The notes: generated from the sequence alone by a model not told the origin. Counted from the stretch's first letter, positions 18,913 to 28,459 are shown. The stretch is 35,100 bases of DNA from Promethearchaeia archaeon (GCA_029856235.1 JAHQWP010000089.1:1-35100), one strand, 5' to 3'. Made by a program: numbers and translations.

Positions 18913-19670
18913 CTCTTACTTCTATTTTTCTTTTTATATCTCCAATCTTCAAGTATTCTACTGATTTTGTTAGTTAACCAATTAGATGACTTCTTTAAGA
19001 AGGATATTATCTTTTGAATTTTCTTCTTTCCTCCTTCTTTAATAGAATCAGCAATCTCTGGTTTATGGAAGATTGGTTTATTAACTTTTAATGCTGAAGG
19101 ACTTTCATAATATTCTCCCTCATCTGGGCGATACCTGTCGAAAAGCATTTCCGTTATCACATCAAAAAGTTTTTCAACATTTAACCCGGTTTTTGATGAT
19201 ACTTCGATGAATCCAGCTAGGTTAAGAGCAATTGCCGCTTGAACACCTTCTTCTCTCGTGACTGCTCTTAAATCTTTTAGATCAACATTTGTCCCTACCA
19301 ACATTATAGGTATGTCTCCTGCATGCCCGCGAATGAGCTGAGTCCAATCCGATAAATTATCGAGCGCGTGCGGGTTGGTAATATTATAGAGAAAAAACGC
19401 GGCGTTAGCTCCTTTACAATATTGATGTAAGAGAAATCTAAAACGTTCTTCGCCTCCAAAGTCCCATATCTGTAATTTAACCTTCTTATCATGATAGTTG
19501 GTCGTCTTGGAATAAAAATCCACGCCGATCGTCAATTTAAGGTCATCAAGGAAAAAGCCGGAGATGTAGCGAATTGTTAAAGATGTTTTTTCGGTGTCTT
19601 CATCACCTAACATCATGATCTTCCAAGTATAATCGTAACTACTCATTTTTTTCACTTGAAACCCTGTCAA
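18900..19670 (-). CDS. Ras/Rab-like small GTPase with basic C-terminal extension and degenerate P-loop
   Basis: MLGDEDTEKTSLTIRY, WDFGGEERFRFLLHQY, GTNVDLKDLR, EVSSKTG; Lys-rich C-terminal about 60 aa. Confidence 0.9.
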   Translation of the reverse strand: MTGFQVKKMSSYDYTWKIMMLGDEDTEKTSLTIRYISGFFLDDLKLTIGVDFYSKTTNYHDKKVKLQIWDFGGEERFRFLLHQYCKGANAAFFLYNITNPHALDNLSDWTQLIRGHAGDIPIMLVGTNVDLKDLRAVTREEGVQAAIALNLAGFIEVSSKTGLNVEKLFDVITEMLFDRYRPDEGEYYESPSALKVNKPIFHKPEIADSIKEGGKKKIQKIISFLKKSSNWLTNKISRILEDWRYKKKNRSKSQKS

Positions 19671-19895
19671 TTAATTAACGACTCTTATTTTCCGCTACTT
19701 TTGTGTGCTTAAATCCAAAAAAACAATTGATTTATCGAATTCGTTCTCTTCTATATATTAAATAGACAAGTAAGCATATAAAGCTCACACTTCTGCCCCT
19801 TTTTCGCATGAAATTAAGGACAAATATAATAACGAGAGGGACGGATTTCCTTTATCTAAATGTAGAACAATTTTTTCCCATCTAGAGAATAATTA

Positions 19896-20126
19896 TTATT
19901 TATCGTATTTCTCTCTCAAGTATTCTTCAGAGTTTAAAAAAATTTCGCAATCGCAAAATCCACCAGAACTTCTGCAATCCTCTAGAAATTCTTTCTGCTC
20001 TTTTCTGGGTATGTTCATTTCATTTAGGATTATTTCCGCATTGGTTAAATCGCGCGCATTACATCCGTTAGTTTCCAATAATTCTTCCAATCTTAAAAAA
20101 AATTTCTCTAAATCCGATTTATTCAT
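19896..20126 (-). CDS. Small protein, DUF2695-like (CDCE motif)
   Basis: GGFCDCEIFLNSEEYL C-terminal signature. Confidence 0.6.
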   Translation of the reverse strand: MNKSDLEKFFLRLEELLETNGCNARDLTNAEIILNEMNIPRKEQKEFLEDCRSSGGFCDCEIFLNSEEYLREKYDK

Positions 20127-20147
20127 TTTTCATTAGCTCATTGTGTT

Positions 20148-20158
20148 AAAAAAAAAAA
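20148..20158 (-). terminator. Oligo-T (minus strand) terminator downstream of 20198..20707
   Basis: Run of 11 A on + strand about 40 nt after the stop of the minus-strand gene. Confidence 0.35.
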
Positions 20159-20197
20159 TTAAACTTAATTAATAAAAAGAGGTTCTATATTTTTTCT

Positions 20198-20707
20198 TTA
20201 TGTAGATACTTTTTGGACGAATAAAGTACTGTCAAAAATATAGTTAACCGTAGAATCCCCATATATCGCTACAGTAACATTATGAGTACCTGCTGATAAA
20301 TCGGTCCTAACAGTCTGCAAATGTAACATATAATTTATCATAAAATTCCCGTTGTACATCCCCACCTCACCAATCGGTTCAGTTTGTCTAATTCCATCTA
20401 CTCTAAAATATACAAAAATTCGTGACCAATCTAACGAAACAACTTCAGTGTGTGCTCGACTTGTAAAACTAAAATACACGGATTCATTCGATCCTAGTTC
20501 AAATTCAATTAATAAAGTTGAAAATGTCAAATAGGAATCAGAAGGATCACAAATAAATGGTGTATCGATAAATTTATACCAACTAGTTTCTTGCGTTTCG
20601 ATCGTTTCTATTGTTGATACCGAATACAACGCAAACCCTCCTAATCCCAAGCCACTTGCGCCTAATATCAATGCTAATATCCCTAAAACAACACTACCTT
20701 TACCCAT
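20198..20707 (-). CDS. Secreted or membrane-anchored hypothetical protein
   Basis: N-terminal hydrophobic helix GSVVLGILALILGASGLGLGGFALYSV, then a beta-rich extracytoplasmic domain. Confidence 0.65.
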   Translation of the reverse strand: MGKGSVVLGILALILGASGLGLGGFALYSVSTIETIETQETSWYKFIDTPFICDPSDSYLTFSTLLIEFELGSNESVYFSFTSRAHTEVVSLDWSRIFVYFRVDGIRQTEPIGEVGMYNGNFMINYMLHLQTVRTDLSAGTHNVTVAIYGDSTVNYIFDSTLFVQKVST

Positions 20708-20892
20708 TATTAATTACCTCCCTTAATTTTAAGTTCTTAATGCTAGAATAATTTTAGTTAGAGTTAAACACAATTGTAAAAAGTGCTTTAATTCTATCTT
20801 TACGTATGGATTATATTTAAATAAATCTAATAAGCAGAAAGATAACTGTATTTATAGATAATATTAATTATTAGGACTAGAATTATCCTTAT

Positions 20893-21486
20893 TTATTCCA
20901 TTTTTTTCAATATTAAGCTATATATCTCGTCAATATTTTTCTGAAAATCAAAAGGATCAAATTGTACTCCTAACCTCGTTTTTAAAAGGGGAGGTATATG
21001 ATCTGGATTATTAAAAATAGGAATTATTGGTTTGCCCATCATATCAGCTGCTGTCCACTCCTTTTCGACAGGCCCAGATGCTAATGCATTTGGAGAGCAA
21101 AATAAAAGCATTGTGTCACATTTGTCAAGATTATCGTTCATATATTTGATAATATTATCTTTCATATCTTCTTGCCAATAAAGAACATCGTTAATTCTTT
21201 CATATTTAGTTAAAATTTCAGCAAGCTTTCTAACTTTAAATATATCCGCGTCTTTTGTTGCATAACTTACAAATACTAATATACCTTCTTCCTTCCCGAT
21301 CGCTCTAGTAGGATGATAAAAGGGTTGCTGCTCACCTCTTTTTTTTTCTACTTTCTCCTCAATTATACCTAGGATCCTTCTCTTTTGAACCCTTTTTTTA
21401 ATTACTTTTTCGAGAATTTCATTTGGGAGAATTATTATTACAAAAATAACAGCATAAATGATAATGTTCATAAATTGTTGGTTCAT
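20893..21486 (-). CDS. Membrane-anchored TIR-like domain protein (N-terminus possibly longer)
   Basis: ILVFVSYATKDADIFKVRKLAEIL, DTMLLFCSPNALASGPVEKEW, GKPIIPIFN; N-terminal TM segment. Confidence 0.8.
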   Translation of the reverse strand: MNQQFMNIIIYAVIFVIIILPNEILEKVIKKRVQKRRILGIIEEKVEKKRGEQQPFYHPTRAIGKEEGILVFVSYATKDADIFKVRKLAEILTKYERINDVLYWQEDMKDNIIKYMNDNLDKCDTMLLFCSPNALASGPVEKEWTAADMMGKPIIPIFNNPDHIPPLLKTRLGVQFDPFDFQKNIDEIYSLILKKME

Positions 21487-21820
21487 AATATTCTGTATTA
21501 TAAAGACAACAATTACAACTATAAAAATCCCTGTGATAATTTCTACGATATATCTAAGAGTTTTCTCTTTTCGTGTGCAATATCTTAATTTTGGCTTAAA
21601 ATCTTTAGAGTCAATATGGTTTAGAGCAGATTTTTCACGTTTTTTTCTTTTATTTGAGATTCGATAATCATCCCTATTCTTTCTTAGTTTAACTCTAAGC
21701 TACAATTTAAATAATTTCTACAAGATTAAGGATGTGTTCAAGATATATAAAACTTACATTTTTGTCAAGTTTCTATTGCGCTTTTAGTATTTCCGATTCT
21801 TTTTGAAATTACAACGATTT

Positions 21821-22653
21821 TCAGCTTAGGTGTTCTTGGATAAAATTCCATATTATTCTATTGGTTTCTTTAGGGGCTTCAATGTTAAAGGCGTGACCTA
21901 CTCCGGGAATAATCTCCAATTTAGAATTCGGAATCTCTTCGTGCATAGATTGTATCTCCCCCGGTATTGACATTTTATCCTTTGATCCAGAAAGGATTAG
22001 CGTAGGTTGAATGATATCTTTTATTGAATCTCTCATATCAAAATTTTTTAAAGCTTCATTTTGGTTAATATAATCCTTATAGAGAGGAGGCTCTACTAAC
22101 TGAGAAAAAAAGTTCATGTCTTTGCTAATTTCATTAAAAAATTCTTTATCGCTCTCTAATCTTTTCTTAAACCCTCTGGAATAAATAAGGGGAAAATAAA
22201 ACATTACCCTTTGCTCTAAATCTAAGTCCTTCAATATATTAAATACGATAAGATTTTGATCGCTCGTTTTTGGGGGGTAATAAATAGTTGAAGCACACAA
22301 AATCAGAGTTTTGACCATCTTAGGATATTTCAGGGTAAATTTCTGAGAAATCTTGCGCCCATACTTGATCCACATAAGTGGATACCTTCCGTTATATTAA
22401 GATAATCAAGTAAATGTTTCAGATCTTCAAGAAAGATATCCATCGTATATGGATAGTCTGGACGAGAAGACTTCCCGGCTCCACGATTGTCTAACGCAAC
22501 TACCATCATTTTGTCTTTGAAAAAATCAATCTGATAATTCCACATTTGTAATTTCGTGAAGGTACCACTTACAAAGACTATTGGTTCTCCGCTTCCTTCT
22601 TTGATATAGTTTATTTCAATGTTGTTATACGAAAAACTAGGCATTAATTTCAC
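21821..22653 (-). pseudogene. Alpha/beta hydrolase split by a single-nucleotide frameshift near 22355-22365
   Basis: ORF 22330..22653 ends GIHLCGSSMGAR|FLRNLP*; overlapping ORF 21821..22375 resumes in another frame with (R)KISQKFTLKYPKMVKTLILCAS...SGSKDKMS...GVGHAFNIEAP. Confidence 0.85.
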
Positions 22654-22719
22654 CCATTTCTAATATGTAAACTAATAAAATCAGATATAAAAAGCTTTAA
22701 TAAAAATTCGAGAATTAAA

Positions 22720-23430
22720 TCAACTACCCTCTGAGGTAGCTCTTCTTATTGAAATGGGACTCTCAAACATATTCTGGTAAATCTCGTTTGCTCTTTGCTC
22801 TATAGTTTCTCTTATATGAGACTTACCTCTTTTAGAATTATGATACCTCTCAATAGCAATATTACGCCACTTCTTTTTCCACGCTGGAAAGCCCGTTTTA
22901 ACATAGCGTTCCCGATTTGGGAAGTCTTGACAAACCCAATTAAACAAGATAAAGTATCTCTTGATTCCTGAGTCCATCGTAAGATTTTTTGACTTTACAC
23001 CTAATCTTCTGAGGTGTTGAATAAATCTACCCTCTACAGCGTCTTGGAGCTCTCCTTCAACTATAGCTGGCTCGTAAAAAATATCGTTCTCTTCAAAATA
23101 TTGTCTAACAAGATCAAAACAATTACCACGGCATAGGAGTATTCTATCATTCTTGTTGTGGTTAAGCAATTTAAGAGCTTTAAGTATTACTTTTAATATA
23201 TGTTTCCTCGGTGCGTCATCACTCTTATTTTCTTCATTATAGAGCTCGACAGGTACCGATTGAAAAATAATCTTTCCCGTGCTCGCGTCTCGTAAGCCAA
23301 TAATAGCGTCGCCAACGAGATCGCCAGTCCCAGCGTCATCAATTTCTATTGTTCTTCCCTTCCACTCGCTGGGATTTAAAGTGGATTGGCACGACTCTTG
23401 GTCGTCTTTTTTCGTTTCTGTCTTCATCAC
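22720..23430 (-). CDS. Conserved-looking hypothetical protein with possible RNase H-like N-terminal motif
   Basis: WKGRTIEIDDAGTGDLVGDAIIGLRD... intact 236-aa ORF. Confidence 0.6.
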   Translation of the reverse strand: MMKTETKKDDQESCQSTLNPSEWKGRTIEIDDAGTGDLVGDAIIGLRDASTGKIIFQSVPVELYNEENKSDDAPRKHILKVILKALKLLNHNKNDRILLCRGNCFDLVRQYFEENDIFYEPAIVEGELQDAVEGRFIQHLRRLGVKSKNLTMDSGIKRYFILFNWVCQDFPNRERYVKTGFPAWKKKWRNIAIERYHNSKRGKSHIRETIEQRANEIYQNMFESPISIRRATSEGS

Positions 23431-23571
23431 TATTGTACATAATTGAAGCCATAAATAGATTTCGGTTTTCCTTGGAATTGCTCGTTAAGATTAAGGGGGA
23501 ATTTCATGGGTTTAAAATTTTTCTAGAATATTTTTTTTTAAGAATTGTTATTGCACTCAAAATATTAGACA

Positions 23572-23703
23572 CTAGGATACGGTGTTTACAAAAATTCCTA
23601 GGAAGTTTCTACCTTGCTTCTTCAAAGCAGCTTTAGCGAACTCACCTCTCGTCATTTCGCCTTCTTTATACTCAGCCCAAAAGTTTTTAACTTGAACTTT
23701 CAA
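23572..23703 (-). pseudogene. C-terminal remnant of a paralog of the coiled-coil gene at 26160..26756
   Basis: LKVQVKNFWAEYKEGEMTRGEFAKAALKKQGRNFLGIFVNTVS* aligns with ...IKNNWSMYKEGEITRSDFVKVALRKLGKNFLGIFVNVVS* (26 of 38 identical by eye, from KN to the terminal S). Confidence 0.8.
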
Positions 23704-23824
23704 AATAAGAAGGAAAAGAGGAAAAAAAATATGAATTGGATATCACTAGAACAAGAATCCTTATTAGATTAAAAAACAAATAAGTACTTAAATCCTTAAA
23801 TTGAGAGAGATAAAATAAGGCGTT

Positions 23825-24403
23825 ATGAACGAAAAAGAGAATTACGAAAAAATCTTTAAATTTTTCGAAAGTCTCCAAACTCAGCTTATGAACGAGAGTG
23901 TAGGATTTGAGATTTGTAAGACTATTGATTTAAATGAAAGAATAAATTTTATGGATTATGAAAATGAATTACTGATTTATGGAATTAATTATCGTTCCTC
24001 ATTATTAAAAAGCGCTCCATTAAATGATAGTAAAGTTAATGTGAGGGGATTATTAGAATTTTTAAAAAAAGAAGGATTAAAATATGGTAGAAATCCGATA
24101 CCGGTCTACAAGAAGGGAACCTATAGGAAAAAAATAAATGACAATTACATTTGGATTATGAATAATCTGGCCTTTTTGGTTGATATTTTTAAAATTAGAA
24201 TCGAAAATTATGAAGAAAAAGGGAGAAAAATTCAAAGCTCGCTAACGGATTATAAAAAGTACCTCTCTGAAGAAGGTCTTAAGATAGCTGAAGGTAAAGA
24301 CGGTTCCGAAATGACAAATTGTCCTTATTGCTTAAAGAAAATACAAAACGATAGTGTGATCTGTTCTTTTTGTGGAAGCAATATTTCAGACACTAATGAA
24401 TAA
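23825..24403 (+). CDS. Protein with C-terminal zinc ribbon
   Basis: NCPYCLKKIQNDSVICSFCGSNI (CxxC...CxxC). Confidence 0.75.
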   Translation: MNEKENYEKIFKFFESLQTQLMNESVGFEICKTIDLNERINFMDYENELLIYGINYRSSLLKSAPLNDSKVNVRGLLEFLKKEGLKYGRNPIPVYKKGTYRKKINDNYIWIMNNLAFLVDIFKIRIENYEEKGRKIQSSLTDYKKYLSEEGLKIAEGKDGSEMTNCPYCLKKIQNDSVICSFCGSNISDTNE

Positions 24404-24417
24404 TTTGTTATCTAAAA

Positions 24418-25194
24418 TTACATTTTCATCGCAACGGCAAGGATCCGTTTTGAATCGTTGATTGTAGGAAGAAGTTTCTTTGCTTCCATGATATATGAAA
24501 AAGCTCCGTCTCTTCCCATATCTTTGATTAGCTCTTTCTTTAATTCTAAAGTTTTTTGATAAACTTTGCTCTGGCGTTTTTTCCAATCTGGAGTTTCACC
24601 ATAACTTATTATACTAAAACCTGTATCTCGAAGATAGGAACGGTAACTGTTTAACACGCGCGATTTTTTAATTTCCCAAGTGGTAAATACGAAATACGCT
24701 TTTGATCGTAAAATTCTTGCTGCTTCTTTGAATACTGCGAGGGGATTAGGGATAAAAGAGATAACATCAACGCTTAGCGCGCCATCAAAACTGTTTTCAG
24801 GGAAGTTTAATGAGTACATGTCTCCTACTTGAAATTTGGATGTACCTTCAATTTTGAAATCTACTGAACGGTGAATGGCTTGGTTTATCGCGTTCTCAGA
24901 GAGATCGATACCTACATAATTTGTTCTAGTTTCACGAGCGATCCACAATCCTGGTCCCCCTCTACCACACCCCAAATCAAGTATTGTTTTCCCCGGCTCT
25001 ACATTAAGACTTTTAGCAATTGTGTACAGATCAGTAAGCGTAACGAAGCTATCTGGGTTAGCGTCTTCGGGATAATCATCTCCATATACTTCTCGGAAGA
25101 TATCTCGATACGACTCGCTTCTTTCTATTTTAAAAACTTGCTCAAAAAGGACTTTTAAATTGTCTAAGACTTTCTGGTCTTTCTGTTCGTTCAT
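24418..25194 (-). CDS. SAM-dependent methyltransferase (class I)
   Basis: GKTILDLGCGRGGPGLWIARET, FQVGDMYSLNFPENSFDGALSVDVI. Confidence 0.92.
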   Translation of the reverse strand: MNEQKDQKVLDNLKVLFEQVFKIERSESYRDIFREVYGDDYPEDANPDSFVTLTDLYTIAKSLNVEPGKTILDLGCGRGGPGLWIARETRTNYVGIDLSENAINQAIHRSVDFKIEGTSKFQVGDMYSLNFPENSFDGALSVDVISFIPNPLAVFKEAARILRSKAYFVFTTWEIKKSRVLNSYRSYLRDTGFSIISYGETPDWKKRQSKVYQKTLELKKELIKDMGRDGAFSYIMEAKKLLPTINDSKRILAVAMKM

Positions 25195-25214
25195 GGATAA
25201 CTCAATTATGATAT

Positions 25215-25970
25215 TTATGGAATCAGGTTTTTGTTAAATTCCGGGAAGTCGTCTGGTGGCCATCCGCTGGGAGTTTTGTAGTTTTTTACATATCTATGGT
25301 CACACATAGGAGCACCAAATCCCAGAGTTTGAATTCGAGTGAATCCAAATCCTAAAATATTTGCTTCAGAAAAGTCAGCTAAACAAAAAAACGGAACAAA
25401 TCTTTCAGCATCCAATCTCTTCAATACTTTTTGAAGTCCACATTCGTGAAAATTAAATCCCCACTCAAAAGTTCTGCCGTCACCCTCGACATAATCCGCA
25501 ACCCAGTCATCTGGATAATTTCTTAATTTTGATGTTTCGCAAAGTTTTTTAGCATAATCAATATAGACTGATTCAAAGGGATATTGAGCTGGATCTTTCC
25601 CAATTTTCTCCAGATTTCTTTTTCTGATTGTGTTATTTATATCTCGGAATTTAATATAGAATTCCCCAATTTCTCGAAGTTTAAATCCCTCTCTTTCTAA
25701 AACATAAAAAATAGCGAGACTGGATATACCACCAACAAGGAGACTAGTAAATGAATTTTTATTTCCTCCGATATAAGGTATTTCTGGGATTAACTTCTCA
25801 TATTCGGCTTTCATTTCAGTAAATAACGCATTGATTTTATCATCAGAAAACTTACTCATTAGAAGATTTCTCGCAACTTTTATGTGTTTAGAAAATTCCT
25901 TCATCAATTTTGGTGTTCTTTTAAGATAATAATCTTTTACTACTTTAACAGTCATTTTTACATGTCTCAC
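25215..25970 (-). CDS. L-2-amino-thiazoline-4-carboxylic acid hydrolase-family protein
   Basis: Family-like C-terminus FEWGFNFHECGLQKVLKRLDAERFVPFFCLADFSEANILGFGFTRIQTLGFGAPMCDHRY. Confidence 0.75.
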   Translation of the reverse strand: MRHVKMTVKVVKDYYLKRTPKLMKEFSKHIKVARNLLMSKFSDDKINALFTEMKAEYEKLIPEIPYIGGNKNSFTSLLVGGISSLAIFYVLEREGFKLREIGEFYIKFRDINNTIRKRNLEKIGKDPAQYPFESVYIDYAKKLCETSKLRNYPDDWVADYVEGDGRTFEWGFNFHECGLQKVLKRLDAERFVPFFCLADFSEANILGFGFTRIQTLGFGAPMCDHRYVKNYKTPSGWPPDDFPEFNKNLIP

Positions 25971-26159
25971 TAATATTAAGCTAAAATATGGATTAAGATT
26001 ACATCAAAATTATGATTCTTTCCTTTTAAAAATTGACTTTTCAGTCTAGACCGGTTAGATTTTCTATTGTATTTGGGAACATCAATTATTTTATTCTATA
26101 CAATCAGAATTCACAATAATCATCATTAAATCAATTGAGATATTTGTATAGTCTTACGA

Positions 26160-26756
26160 TTAGGATACTACATTAACAAAAATACCAAGAAAATTCTTTC
26201 CTAACTTCCTTAACGCCACTTTCACAAAATCACTCCTCGTAATCTCTCCCTCTTTATACATGCTCCAATTGTTCTTAATTTGATTCCAATCGCTCCCTAA
26301 ACTTCCCATCATGTAATCTTCCAGGTTCTCAATTTTTTCCATTTGAGATTCTACCATAAAAACCACAATCTTAATGTCTAACATTATTGTTTCGGTGTCT
26401 TCTTTAATTCGACTTGCAAGGTTCTGCGTTTTATCTACCGACTTTTCAATTTCTTGAAGTTGTCTTTTTAATTTCTTATTTTGGCGGTATAATTCTCTAG
26501 ATATTTCGTATTGTTCTTCTTCTATGCTTTTATCCCTAAAAATATTAAAAAATTTAAACCTAAAATATTTCAACGCGTTTCTCATAGATGTTATAAACTT
26601 TTTGAAAACCTCCCCGGATTTAACGTGAAATCTTTGGAAGCCATCGCTCATTTCTTCCATAAAAATAGTAAAATCATTTTTTTTGAACTCTATAGGTTCT
26701 AATTTTTCTGAATCCTCTCCCGTTGAACCAGTTCCCTTTTGATTTTCCACGTTCAA
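26160..26756 (-). CDS. Coiled-coil hypothetical protein, 198 aa
   Basis: Heptad-rich centre (YRQNKKLKRQLQEIEKSVDKTQNLASRIKEDTETI); paralogous C-terminal remnant at 23572..23703. Confidence 0.7.
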   Translation of the reverse strand: MNVENQKGTGSTGEDSEKLEPIEFKKNDFTIFMEEMSDGFQRFHVKSGEVFKKFITSMRNALKYFRFKFFNIFRDKSIEEEQYEISRELYRQNKKLKRQLQEIEKSVDKTQNLASRIKEDTETIMLDIKIVVFMVESQMEKIENLEDYMMGSLGSDWNQIKNNWSMYKEGEITRSDFVKVALRKLGKNFLGIFVNVVS

Positions 26757-26904
26757 TACTTCTGATTTGTTTTATAATTATATTTCTTATAATCAAGAAA
26801 TAAAAATAAAGCTATAAATTTCTACCGAAAAGTCATAAATTGGTAGGTCTTGCACTGAATTTTCCCAAAAAGTATCCAATAAATACCAATATACTCCCAA
26901 TAAA

Positions 26905-27564
26905 TTAGATTTGCAAAAAACCAAAATTAAAAGAAACTAGTAGAAATATAATAAATATACCACATATAATTAGAAAAAGCCACCATTTCATAAACATTGG
27001 AACCTTTTTTCTATAAATTTCATATTCTCCTTTGAAAACCTTTCCAATCGAATATTTTTCTTCAATTCTTGCTGTTAGAATATATATAATAACCACTATC
27101 GGAGATATAGTTAATGCTTCAAATGCTCCTCTTTCAAAAACAAGGCCAAAATAAATTAACATATGACTTAAATAAATTGGATGTCTTGAAATACCATAAG
27201 CGCCCTTAGTAAGCAGTCTGTCCATTTCTTCTGCTCCAATACCCCTTTTTTGAATAAATAACCAAACAAAATTGATAATTCCTAATATAACTAGAATCTG
27301 ACCAATAAGATCTAATATTTGGGTGAATTCTCCAGTAATTAATCTTTGAGGGGAGAATGGGATTAATATTATAACAACGATAATCCAAGCAATTACAATA
27401 ACAACATTGAAAATTCTATTAGTAAGTATTTTTTTAAAAAAGTTATTATTTTCCTTCTTAATTATCATAATCTGAATAACTAACCATACAAAAAACCATA
27501 CCGTTAGAATTATGATAGGAAGCATTATTATTGCATCTTTTAGATTTCTAATTTGAATAATCAT
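26905..27564 (-). CDS. Isoprenylcysteine carboxyl methyltransferase / phospholipid methyltransferase-like membrane protein
   Basis: TKGAYGISRHPIYLSHMLIYFG...ARIEEKYSIGKVFKGEYEIYRKKVPMF is the ICMT/PEMT C-terminal signature. Confidence 0.8.
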   Translation of the reverse strand: MIIQIRNLKDAIIMLPIIILTVWFFVWLVIQIMIIKKENNNFFKKILTNRIFNVVIVIAWIIVVIILIPFSPQRLITGEFTQILDLIGQILVILGIINFVWLFIQKRGIGAEEMDRLLTKGAYGISRHPIYLSHMLIYFGLVFERGAFEALTISPIVVIIYILTARIEEKYSIGKVFKGEYEIYRKKVPMFMKWWLFLIICGIFIIFLLVSFNFGFLQI

Positions 27565-27746
27565 TCGTTATTTATAATTATATTTCTAAAATAAAGAGAA
27601 TTGATAGGTTATATTTAATGAAACATTTAATAATTGATATCCAATCCCATCCGTAGAACCTATGATTAAAATAATTTTTTCTTCTACGAGAAATGACTCC
27701 GTATAACTCTTAGAATACTTTTAAGAGAAAATTTTAGAGAATTATA

Positions 27747-28349
27747 TTAATTTTTTTTCCCAAAAATCCAATATTGATATTCTCCCCCTCGTTCTAAAAC
27801 AGCTTCTGAGATTATTGAGAATCCTGCTTTTTTCACGAGATCTAGAGTAGTTTTTGGGCTGAAATTACTCCAAAACATTGGAACACCGAAAAATCTACTA
27901 GTTCCTTCTGATTCTGAGACACCTGAATTTATCATTAGAATACCACCCGGTTTCAATATTTCAAAAAATTTCTTAAATACATCGAAATGGTTTTCCTTAG
28001 GAACGTGGAAGAGCGCAAATACGCTTATTATCCCATCAAAAGTGTTTTCGTTAAATTCTAATTTGAGCATGTCCATTTTAACGAATTTGGCACTTGGTAC
28101 ATTATCTCGAGCTAAATTTAACATTTTATCAGATAAATCAATGCCAGTTACCTTAATTCCTCTTTCTGTTAGGAATTTCGCAGTAGGAATGCCCGCACCG
28201 CATCCTACATCTAATGTATGAGCATTTTTGGGGAGTAAAGACGCAAATTCCTCTAACTCATTATTGAATTTGCTTAAATTCCGATGGCTATAATAATCTT
28301 CAGCGATTCTATTATAACCTTGCTCTACTAACTTAGTAATTGCATCCAT
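27747..28349 (-). CDS. SAM-dependent methyltransferase (class I)
   Basis: AHTLDVGCGAGIPTAKFLTERGIKVTGIDLSDKML; FDGIISVFALFHV. Confidence 0.92.
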   Translation of the reverse strand: MDAITKLVEQGYNRIAEDYYSHRNLSKFNNELEEFASLLPKNAHTLDVGCGAGIPTAKFLTERGIKVTGIDLSDKMLNLARDNVPSAKFVKMDMLKLEFNENTFDGIISVFALFHVPKENHFDVFKKFFEILKPGGILMINSGVSESEGTSRFFGVPMFWSNFSPKTTLDLVKKAGFSIISEAVLERGGEYQYWIFGKKN

Positions 28350-28459
28350 ATTACTAATAAAATAGATAAATCTTAAGTAGGCTCTGGTAATATTTTATTA
28401 CTGAGTTGAGCCCTAGCCATTATAAAATTTAATCCCTTAAAGTTAAAAATTTATAATTC

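Noticed and set aside
21385-21667. Plus-strand ORFs antisense to the TIR gene 5' region
   Set aside because: Low-complexity N/Y/I/F-rich translations; the minus strand reads as a TM/basic protein.
23349-23878. ORFs 23349..23636 (+) and 23687..23878 (-)
   Set aside because: Overlap real genes or the paralog remnant in other frames; Phe/Leu-rich noise.
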